DNA of 5,785 bases, taken from assembly GCA_029940115.1 (NCBI GenBank), contig JAOZRQ010000455.1, forward strand, positions 1-5,785, read 5' to 3'. Origin of the DNA: Desulfobacterales bacterium. GTDB taxonomy: Bacteria; Desulfobacterota; Desulfobacteria; Desulfobacterales; 4be13. The notes under the pieces are model-generated. The model saw only the letters and a program-made list of their open reading frames with translations. It made no database searches and was not told where the DNA came from. Shown one piece after another: positions 1 through 4,234 of this stretch. The translations under genes were made by a program, and so were the position numbers. Position 1 is the first letter of the stretch. Each line of letters begins with the position of its first letter.

Positions 1-1
1 G

Positions 2-52
2 CGGCTTCTTGAAAAGAGCGAGGCATTGAGGGGGATACGTTTTGAGAATTGA
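2..52 (+). CDS. 3' end of an unidentified upstream gene (partial)
   Basis: An open frame enters from the left edge and ends at a TGA at 50-52, reading RLLEKSEALRGIRFEN. It overlaps the TTG start of the next gene by 11 bases, a spacing typical of translationally coupled pairs, including toxin-antitoxin pairs. If the downstream gene is a TumE toxin, this could be the end of its antitoxin, but 16 residues are too few to recognise a family. A second frame at 3-29 (ending RARH) also stops just before the Shine-Dalgarno-like GAGGGGG at 28-34 and is an equally possible gene end. Confidence 0.3.
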   Translation, partial: RLLEKSEALRGIRFEN

Positions 53-428
53 ATCCTACTTCCGGAGCATTCAGGAAATCATCAGCTCGTATGCGATTGT
101 CCAGTTGTCAAATGTCACTTATGAGAAAAGGGGAACTTATGAAGGATTCATCCGAGGAGAACTGAGATTCAGGGACACCTCGGTTCTGCATTTTCGGGAG
201 TTTGTTGATGCCGGAACAGCGGAACGCCTGATGTATGCCTATCAGTACATGAATGTTTCAAAAGAGCTGGTTTTCCGTTATGACAATACAGGACACCATA
301 GGAAACTCGGGCTTTCCACCCATCCTCATCACAAGCATGAGGGGAGTGAGGAAAATGTCATTCCTTCGGCCGCTCCGGAATTGGATGACGTTCTTCGGGA
401 AATTGAACTGATCATGCAATTACCCTGA
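42..428 (+). CDS. TumE-family (DUF6516) toxin-like protein
   Basis: This 128-residue protein resembles the TumE family (formerly DUF6516), small proteins annotated as toxins of a type II toxin-antitoxin pair. I recognise the family by its arrangement: an N-terminal alpha/beta part with an acidic FREF stretch (51-54), tyrosines at 65 and 69, an FRYDN block (78-82), HH at 85-86, and the histidine cluster HPHHKH (94-99) before a conserved NVIPS segment (105-109) and a C-terminal helix. Its length is normal for the family. The start is TTG at 42, seven bases after GAGGGGG at 28-34; no better in-frame ATG lies upstream. The biochemical target is not evident from sequence. A TumA-like DNA-binding partner is not visible downstream; the only candidate partners are the fragment overlapping its start and the HicB-like remnant that follows. 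The family call is from pattern memory, so a profile search would settle it. Confidence 0.8.
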   Translation: MRIESYFRSIQEIISSYAIVQLSNVTYEKRGTYEGFIRGELRFRDTSVLHFREFVDAGTAERLMYAYQYMNVSKELVFRYDNTGHHRKLGLSTHPHHKHEGSEENVIPSAAPELDDVLREIELIMQLP

Positions 429-468
429 AACACGGCGTCAGACAGATTTCAGGGAAAAAAGGAGAGGC

Positions 469-570
469 ATGATGATTTGCGACGTGATTTTGACTCAGGA
501 AAACAACAGATATGTCGCACAGGTCAGGGAATGGATTCCTGCTTTCGCAGGAATGACAGAAAAAACTTGA
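469..570 (+). pseudogene. Truncated HicB-like antitoxin start, ending in a palindromic repeat
   Basis: A strong ribosome binding site (AAAGGAGAGG, near 458-467) precedes ATG-ATG at 469-474. The frame reads MMICDVILTQENNRYVAQVREW and then enters the repeat at 532-558, giving WIPAFAGMT, and stops at TGA 568-570. The first 22 residues look like the first beta strands of HicB-type or related small antitoxins, in which a D/E-V-x-L-T opening is followed by a Y-x-A-x-V strand and a W-P turn. Those proteins are normally about 60-75 residues or longer, so the remaining strand and helix are missing here. The last 12 residues are encoded by repeat DNA and neighbouring palindrome. I infer that insertion of the repeat, or a deletion next to it, removed the rest. 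It begins 40 bases after the TumE-like gene, so it may once have belonged to the same toxin-antitoxin cluster. A 33-residue functional peptide cannot be excluded. Confidence 0.42.
532..558 (+). repeat. Short palindromic repeat, copy 1
   Basis: The core is an 8-bp perfect inverted repeat, ATTCCTGC (535-542) and GCAGGAAT (547-554), with loop TTTC, flanked by TGG on the left and GACA on the right. It matches copy 2 at 2231-2257 apart from compensating stem changes (CCTGC to CCCGC with GCAGG to GCGGG) and one loop base. Paired changes that keep the stem indicate selection on, or a mechanism that maintains, the hairpin. This element type is widespread in proteobacterial genomes and its translation gives the familiar VIPAKAGIH or HSRERGNP peptides. 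Confidence 0.88.
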
Positions 571-597
571 TGATCAAGTTGCATAAAAACTTTTATG
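564..597. repeat. Two adjacent small perfect palindromes
   Basis: AACTTGAT-G-ATCAAGTT (564-580) is a perfect dyad with 8-bp arms and one central base. It is followed immediately by CATAAAA-AC-TTTTATG (582-597), a second perfect dyad with 7-bp arms. They lie directly after repeat copy 1, so three dyads sit in tandem over about 65 bases. They could be operator sites for the downstream ABC gene or part of a composite repeat element; the sequence does not decide. Confidence 0.6.
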
Positions 598-658
598 TCT
601 TGCCCTTTCCTCTGCCTTTGCCCCTTTCGGGCAGGGCACGGTAGGGCAGGGGCAGGGG
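598..658 (+). promoter_or_regulatory. Pyrimidine-to-purine switch around the ABC gene ribosome binding site
   Basis: The + strand is C/T-rich up to about 628, then G/A-rich to 658. The two halves can pair: TGCCC/GGGCA closes a small hairpin around CTTTC (near 620-633), and TGCCCCT (619-625) is the exact complement of AGGGGCA (648-654), which abuts the Shine-Dalgarno-like AGGGG at 654-658. In an RNA this could partly hide the ribosome binding site of the ABC gene at 663. Regulation is an inference; the region could simply be low-complexity repeat debris. Confidence 0.35.
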
Positions 659-662
659 TAAA

Positions 663-1826
663 ATGAACAAACTTATCGAATCCATTGATCTGGAAACAAA
701 CTTTTACACTTATGAAGGGGTCGTCAGGGCCCTGAACAGGGTCAGCCTGCCGGTGAATCACGGCGTCACCTTCGGGCTTGTGGGGGAGTCTGGATGTGGC
801 AAAAGCGTCTTTGTCCGTTCAGTCATGCGCATTGTTCAGGAGCCAGGGAGGATCGAGGGGGGAAAGGTCCTTTTTTTCCCCGAAAAATCGGACAAAACCG
901 CCGAAGATACCCCGATTGACCTGCTTGAGCAATCCGAAAATTACATGAAGGGCCTGCGGGGGGATCAGATATCCATGATCTTTCAGGAACCGAACGCGGC
1001 CCTGAATCCGATCATGAGCGTGGGGGAACAGGTTGCTGAGAGCTTTCTGTTTCACCGCAGGCAGGAGATGTGCAAGAAGATATTCGAAGATATTTCCTCG
1101 CCCGATTGCAGGATATCCCCCTTGCTGAAAAAGTTCCAGCAGGCCCTTTACCGGATCGCGGCCGAGAACCCGGACGCGTTCATCCTGAAATTTCTGAGCC
1201 GAATCCCTGTTCTGAAACGATGGGAAAAGCGGCTGATTCAGGAGGCGATGGATCGCTCCATTGACATCATCGGCAAACTCGGCATATCGAACCCCGATGA
1301 GATCGTGAATCACTATCCCCACAATCTCTCCGGCGGCATGAAACAGCGGATCGTCATCGCCATCGCGCTGGCGTGCAGCCCCATGCTCCTGATCGCGGAC
1401 GAGGCGACCTCGAATCTGGATGTCACGGTCCAAGCCCAGATTCTTGATCTCCTGCGCCAGTTGAAGGAGACAGAGATATCCTCGGTGCTGCTCATCACGC
1501 ATGATCTCGGAGTGGTCGCGGAGACATGCGACCGTGTCGGGGTCATGTACGCGGGAAATCTGTGCGAAGTCGCGGATGTCAAAGACCTGTTCCGCTCTCC
1601 CCGCCATCCGTACACCCAAGCCCTGCTCAATTCCGTGCCCCGGATATCCCACGAAGGAGAGTTGGACACCATAGAGGGGAATGTCCCCAACCTCGTGTCA
1701 CCGCCGACAGGGTGCCGGTTTCATCCAAGATGCAACCGGACGGTGGCGGATTGCCAGAAAACGCTTCCGGAATTGACGGCACTCGGGGAAGGGCATTATG
1801 TGGCGTGTTGGGATCCCGAAATTTGA
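663..1826 (+). CDS. DppD/OppD-type oligopeptide ABC transporter ATP-binding protein
   Basis: This cytoplasmic ATPase subunit powers uptake of peptides or related solutes (nickel and some sugars also use this family). All nucleotide-binding motifs are present: Walker A GESGCGKS (41-48), Q-loop FQEP (107-110), signature LSGGMKQR (222-229), Walker B ending in ADEATS (245-250, catalytic E247) and switch histidine H280. The C-terminal oligo_HPY domain starts at RHPYTQALL (314-322) and carries cysteines 351, 357, 364 and 382, the arrangement linked in a DppD homologue to a 4Fe-4S cluster. At 387 residues it is longer than the usual 320-340. The excess is about 50 residues, roughly 133-190, inserted in the helical subdomain between Q-loop and signature. 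The start ATG at 663 gives a standard N-terminus (EGVVRALNRVSL). Its stop overlaps AAGGAGG, the ribosome binding site for the next frame, as in dppD-dppF pairs, but that partner is broken and no permease or binding protein is in view. The exact substrate cannot be told. Confidence 0.93.
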   Translation: MNKLIESIDLETNFYTYEGVVRALNRVSLPVNHGVTFGLVGESGCGKSVFVRSVMRIVQEPGRIEGGKVLFFPEKSDKTAEDTPIDLLEQSENYMKGLRGDQISMIFQEPNAALNPIMSVGEQVAESFLFHRRQEMCKKIFEDISSPDCRISPLLKKFQQALYRIAAENPDAFILKFLSRIPVLKRWEKRLIQEAMDRSIDIIGKLGISNPDEIVNHYPHNLSGGMKQRIVIAIALACSPMLLIADEATSNLDVTVQAQILDLLRQLKETEISSVLLITHDLGVVAETCDRVGVMYAGNLCEVADVKDLFRSPRHPYTQALLNSVPRISHEGELDTIEGNVPNLVSPPTGCRFHPRCNRTVADCQKTLPELTALGEGHYVACWDPEI

Positions 1827-1838
1827 AGGAGGAAATTT

Positions 1839-1910
1839 GTGACTGAACAACTTGCCCATTTTTCTGATCATAACGGATTTAGGGAGCCCGTGAACTTAAC
1901 CGATGGATGA
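1839..1910 (+). pseudogene. Truncated start of a second gene, probably the DppF/OppF-type partner ATPase
   Basis: AAGGAGG at 1826-1832 overlaps the stop of the ABC ATPase gene and sits six bases before GTG at 1839, an excellent translation start. The frame reads MTEQLAHFSDHNGFREPV and then hits the direct repeat at 1896, stopping at TGA 1908-1910 after 23 codons. In this transporter family the gene after dppD is normally dppF, which often begins with a short MTE-type leader before its conserved ATPase sequence. The identity is therefore inferred from position and the ribosome binding site, not from recognisable homology. A native short leader peptide is the alternative. If the partner really is lost, the DppD-like protein would lack its usual heterodimer partner unless another copy exists elsewhere. 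Confidence 0.45.
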
Positions 1911-2033
1911 AGGATGCCCATGTTTTCACCCTTTTCCTTGCGGTACTACTTGCCAAGGATGTCTGCATAGAACATTTTCAGCTTCGCCATGCATTCTTCC
2001 GTTAACCGATGGATGAAGGATGCCCATGTTTTC
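1896..2033. repeat. 32-bp exact direct repeat, 106-bp spacing
   Basis: The same 32 bases, beginning TTAACCGATGG and ending CCCATGTTTTC, occur at 1896-1927 and again at 2002-2033, separated by 74 bases. There is no mismatch between copies, so the duplication is recent or maintained. The first copy begins exactly where the frame of the putative second ABC gene loses sense. The length is too great for a normal transposon target-site duplication. Read on the minus strand, the DNA between and including copies gives TWASFIHRLTEECMAKL and then KMFYADILGK before a stop, which could be a gene remnant, but I do not recognise it. Confidence 0.88.
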
Positions 2034-2218
2034 TCAATTGGGGCAACAGGCCGAACTCGGGGAGGAGAAAGGGCCGCCCTGCCCCGGGATCTCAGGCAGA
2101 ATCTGGGGTGATGAAAATCAGCTTTTTGGATCATTTCCGGCCGATCCCATCCCTGTCCCCGTCCTGTCCCGGATGAGGGCCGTCCGTCCATCCGGGGCCT
2201 CGGCATGGCCACTTTCCG
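1911..2218. other. Intergenic or remnant region with no convincing gene
   Basis: Between the broken ABC partner and the permease stop there are open frames on both strands (for example + 2020-2361 and minus 1946-2212), but none has a good ribosome binding site or recognisable protein pattern, and the + frame runs on antisense through the permease gene. The segment contains the second copy of the 32-bp direct repeat and a GC-rich stretch at about 2060-2215. It is best read as decayed or rearranged DNA at the convergent ends of two transcription units. No hairpin followed by a T tract was found to serve as a terminator here. Confidence 0.5.
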
Positions 2219-3367
2219 TCAATGAGACGATGGATTCCCGCGTTCGCGGGAATGACAGGCGTCACCGCAGGATGTGCCGTGGACGTGGTGGTGGTCGGAC
2301 GTTTTCAAGATGGCCCTCAGACGGTGCCAGACCGGCCCAACCGACAGCGCAAGAAGAATGATCGCCCCTGCCAATTTGAGGCTGAAGGGGATCACCTCAC
2401 CGGCTTGGCCCACAACGGCCTGTGCGGAGATTCCCAACCTCATGTATGCCTGATCCAGAATCAGCCCGAAGATGACCGAAAAGAGGGCCAGCATTCCGAG
2501 ATAGATGGCGGTGGCCCGTTTGCCGAGAATGCCGAACAGGACGGTGAGCGAGGTGATGTTGGTGGCCGGTCCTGCCAACAGAAAGACCAATACGGCACCG
2601 GGACTCACGCCTTTGAGAATCAGGGCCGCGGCAATCGGCGTCGACGCGGTCGCGCAGATGTAAATCGGAATTCCCACCGCCAGCATGATGAGCATGGAGA
2701 GAAGCCCCCCTCCCACATAACGGGTCATGAAGTCATCCGGAATCAGCGCGGTGATCAGCCCGCCCAGGATCAGACCCACCAAAAACCAGCCCGCGAGATC
2801 CCCCCATAATTCGGTGAATGCAAATCGAAGCCCGGCTTTGACTTTTTCGGCAAGGGAATGATGTTTCGCGTGGACTTCAGGCGGACAGTCAACCCCGTCA
2901 CAGCAGGCGTCCACCGGGCAACTCAGATCCGCATCCATGGCATCTTCATTGGCTGGCGAATGAAGCAGGTTCTCAGTCAGCCCCGCGGCCGCAGCCGTGA
3001 AGAACGCGGCGATGGGCCGGGCCACCGTCATCAGCGGATCAAGCAGGGCATAAGTGATGGCCACGGAGTCCACTCCAGACTCCGGTGTTGAGATGAGAAA
3101 GGCCATGGTGGCACCGTTGTTGGCCCCCTGTTTTTTGAGGGTGGCCGCGGCCGGCAGGACACCACAGGAACAGAGGGGAATCGGGATGCCCAAGATGGCA
3201 GCCTTGAAAACCGGGGCAAACCGTCCTTTTCCGAGATGGTTTGCCACCGTGGCCGGGTTGAGAAATATCTTCAGCAATCCGCCCACGAGAATGCCGAAAA
3301 GAATGTAAACCGACGATTCCAGCAACAGATGCCAAGATTCCAAAAGTGTCTCGGTTATAAAATTCAT
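2219..3367 (-). CDS. SO_0444-type Cu/Zn efflux permease (DUF318/ArsP_1 superfamily)
   Basis: This inner-membrane permease resembles the SO_0444 family of Cu/Zn efflux transporters. Hydrophobic segments occur near residues 12-35, 55-75, 85-108, 115-130, 190-210, 220-248, 255-275, 285-305 and 328-347. Family-type motifs are CSCGVLP (66-72), ISTPESGVDS (92-101), GIPIYICATASTPIAAAL (232-249) and GPATNITSL (266-274). A polar loop at about 136-178 carries C150, C155, C156, C161, H166, H169 and H170, suited to binding soft metals, and a tail HHHVHGTSCGDAC lies at 359-371. The chosen start is the ATG at 3365-3367, with GAGAGG eight bases upstream and an N-terminus typical of the family (MNFITETLLESW). 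An ATG at 3422-3424 would add 19 hydrophilic residues and looks less likely. The last residues, HSRERGNPSSH, and the TGA come from the repeat at 2231-2257 and its flank, so the original C-terminus has been replaced. It stands alone; no metal regulator is adjacent. Confidence 0.9.
   Translation of the reverse strand: MNFITETLLESWHLLLESSVYILFGILVGGLLKIFLNPATVANHLGKGRFAPVFKAAILGIPIPLCSCGVLPAAATLKKQGANNGATMAFLISTPESGVDSVAITYALLDPLMTVARPIAAFFTAAAAGLTENLLHSPANEDAMDADLSCPVDACCDGVDCPPEVHAKHHSLAEKVKAGLRFAFTELWGDLAGWFLVGLILGGLITALIPDDFMTRYVGGGLLSMLIMLAVGIPIYICATASTPIAAALILKGVSPGAVLVFLLAGPATNITSLTVLFGILGKRATAIYLGMLALFSVIFGLILDQAYMRLGISAQAVVGQAGEVIPFSLKLAGAIILLALSVGPVWHRLRAILKTSDHHHVHGTSCGDACHSRERGNPSSH
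2231..2257 (+). repeat. Short palindromic repeat, copy 2, inside the permease 3' end
   Basis: The core has perfect 8-bp arms, ATTCCCGC (2234-2241) and GCGGGAAT (2246-2253), with loop GTTC, flanked by TGG and GACA as in copy 1. On the minus strand it is read as HSRERGNP within the permease coding sequence. The permease stop codon, TGA on the minus strand, lies at 2219-2221 just beyond the element. Confidence 0.9.
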
Positions 3368-3441
3368 CTCCTCATCCTCTCGTAAGTTGCTTACTTCTGG
3401 TTCTAACGGATTTTGTGGTTGCATGAGGCTGATTCCTGCAA

Positions 3442-3524
3442 ACCGCAGATGAACGCTGATGAACGCTGATGCTCCCGCACAGGCCGCATGTGTTCATCTG
3501 CGTTTGTCTGCGTTTGTCTGCGGT
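3442..3524. repeat. Imperfect inverted repeat built from 10-bp units
   Basis: The left arm (3442-3471) is ACCGCA followed by two GATGAACGCT units and GATG. The right arm (3495-3524), read as its complement, is ACCGCA, two GACAAACGCA units and GATG. The arms pair at 24 of 30 positions around a 23-base loop. Units are identical within each arm but differ between arms. The element lies between 75 and 157 bases upstream of the permease start, so it would be in the permease leader or promoter region. It also resembles a dispersed type of intergenic repeat. Confidence 0.82.
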
Positions 3525-3699
3525 TCATATCGGAAACCACAAAAACCCATTAGAATCAGGCTTATTTTATGTCAGTCCGGCGGGGAAGCTTCAAGCGTTA
3601 TAATCAGCATTTTTGATATCCATCCCTCGCCTTCCAAGATGGGAATATGCCTACCCGTCAAGAAGGGATTTCCGCCTGCACAATACCTTTTCCCCTTTA

Positions 3700-3728
3700 T
3701 TGACTTCACATTTTGTTTGGAATACATT
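3700..3728 (+). promoter_or_regulatory. Putative sigma-70-type promoter
   Basis: TTGACT (3700-3705, five of six consensus bases) is followed by a 17-base spacer and TACATT (3723-3728, four of six), in an AT-rich context. Transcription would start near 3735 and run right, across AGGAG at 3742-3746 and the dyad at 3758-3778. No strong gene follows, so it may serve a small gene, a small RNA, or nothing. Confidence 0.38.
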
Positions 3729-3757
3729 ATAGGCCATCATTAGGAGATGGCAACCAC

Positions 3758-3778
3758 GCGTATCCGATTCGGATACGC
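3758..3778. repeat. Perfect 10-bp dyad
   Basis: GCGTATCCGA (3758-3767) and TCGGATACGC (3769-3778) are exact inverted copies around a single T. The shape suits a dimeric DNA-binding protein; in RNA it would form an 8-bp stem with a five-base loop. It lies about 25-45 bases downstream of the start predicted from the promoter at 3700-3728, so a role as operator or early hairpin is possible but unproven. Confidence 0.6.
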
Positions 3779-3855
3779 AAGAGGGACATCGGGTCAGGAT
3801 TGGAGAGACCTTCGGGATTTTCCAATGCAAACCCAAACTGAGGAGTCTGAGAATC

Positions 3856-4068
3856 ATGATGCTTTCAACCCAAAACAGAAGAGATCCGTATGACATTTTC
3901 AAGCAGTGGTGCCTCGTGAACGGTTTCAGCGACATCATCAACTGCAAATCAAAGGATGTCAACCTTCACAGACTCGGGCAGGCAATCAATCAGCATATGC
4001 CGTTTCAGAATGGCCGACATCAGACAACCCGCGGCAGTGTTCCACTTTCCAGAAGAGGGCATGCATGA
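3856..4068 (+). CDS. Possible small hypothetical protein
   Basis: A 70-codon frame starts with ATG-ATG at 3856-3861, with GAGGAG at 3840-3845 (ten-base gap). The frame is open back to 3733 without a start codon. It reads MMLSTQNRRDPYDIFKQW, continues with NGFSDIINC, and ends in a basic RRGHA. It has no signal peptide, membrane segment or motif that I recognise. Composition in the first 50 residues is protein-like, and the last 20 look less so. The upstream promoter-like sequence is its only contextual support. It may be the remnant of a longer gene or a chance frame. Confidence 0.22.
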   Translation: MMLSTQNRRDPYDIFKQWCLVNGFSDIINCKSKDVNLHRLGQAINQHMPFQNGRHQTTRGSVPLSRRGHA

Positions 4069-4127
4069 GCATGAGGAGCCTTTCATGCGGGCGGGATTTG
4101 TCCGTAATCGGATCGCCTTTCAAAATC

Positions 4128-4185
4128 AAAAAAAGTTTGTAGTTCCGCCTTTAGGCGGTGCAACACCGCCTAAAGGCGGAACTAC
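4128..4185 (-). terminator. Strong hairpin plus T tract, probable pseC terminator
   Basis: Perfect 22-bp inverted arms at 4139-4160 and 4164-4185 enclose a CAA loop; the arms start GTAGTTCCGCC and contain nested CCGCC/GGCGG mini-palindromes. On the minus strand the hairpin is followed, after four bases, by seven Ts (complement of 4128-4134) and then GATTTT. It begins 49 bases past the pseC stop. This is a convincing intrinsic terminator layout for the leftward gene; the stem itself looks like a dispersed repeat that has been placed there. Confidence 0.7.
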
Positions 4186-4234
4186 GAATTTAAGGTCCAA
4201 ATTTGCAACAGCGCCGAACCCGGATCGGCAAAAA

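Larger units (their letters stand above)
3525..4127. other. Gene-poor region with only weak small open frames
   Basis: This AT-richer stretch, about 600 bases, lacks a recognisable gene. It holds a promoter-like sequence (3700-3728), a perfect dyad (3758-3778) and overlapping short frames. One + frame begins at ATG 3747, directly after AGGAG, and runs 48 codons to 3893; it opens MATTRIRFGYARGTSGQDW, loosely like a serine recombinase N-terminus. Another starts at 3856. A minus frame of 103 codons (3651-3962) has no good ribosome binding site. The region may be remnant mobile or phage DNA, but that is a guess. Confidence 0.4.

Noticed and set aside
819..1652. A 277-codon minus-strand open frame
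   Set aside because: It lies fully antisense to the well-supported DppD-like ATPase, has no recognisable motif, and is explained by codon bias of the real gene.
1896..2033. An insertion sequence bounded by target duplications
   Set aside because: The 32-bp direct repeats enclose only 74 bases, with no terminal inverted repeats or transposase, and are too long for ordinary target-site duplications.
2222..2809. A 195-codon + strand open frame
   Set aside because: It is antisense to the permease and its charged, glycine-rich low-complexity composition is typical of a shadow frame.
3442..3524. A CRISPR array, because of regular short repeated units
   Set aside because: The units are 10 bp with no spacers and are arranged as two inverted arms, not as a series of identical repeats separated by unique sequence.
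3747..3893. A possible serine recombinase fragment (GYARGTSGQDW resembling the GYARVST motif)
   Set aside because: The match is short, the catalytic serine position does not align without a gap, AGGAG abuts the ATG with no spacing, and the frame ends after 48 codons. It is kept only as a weak hint.
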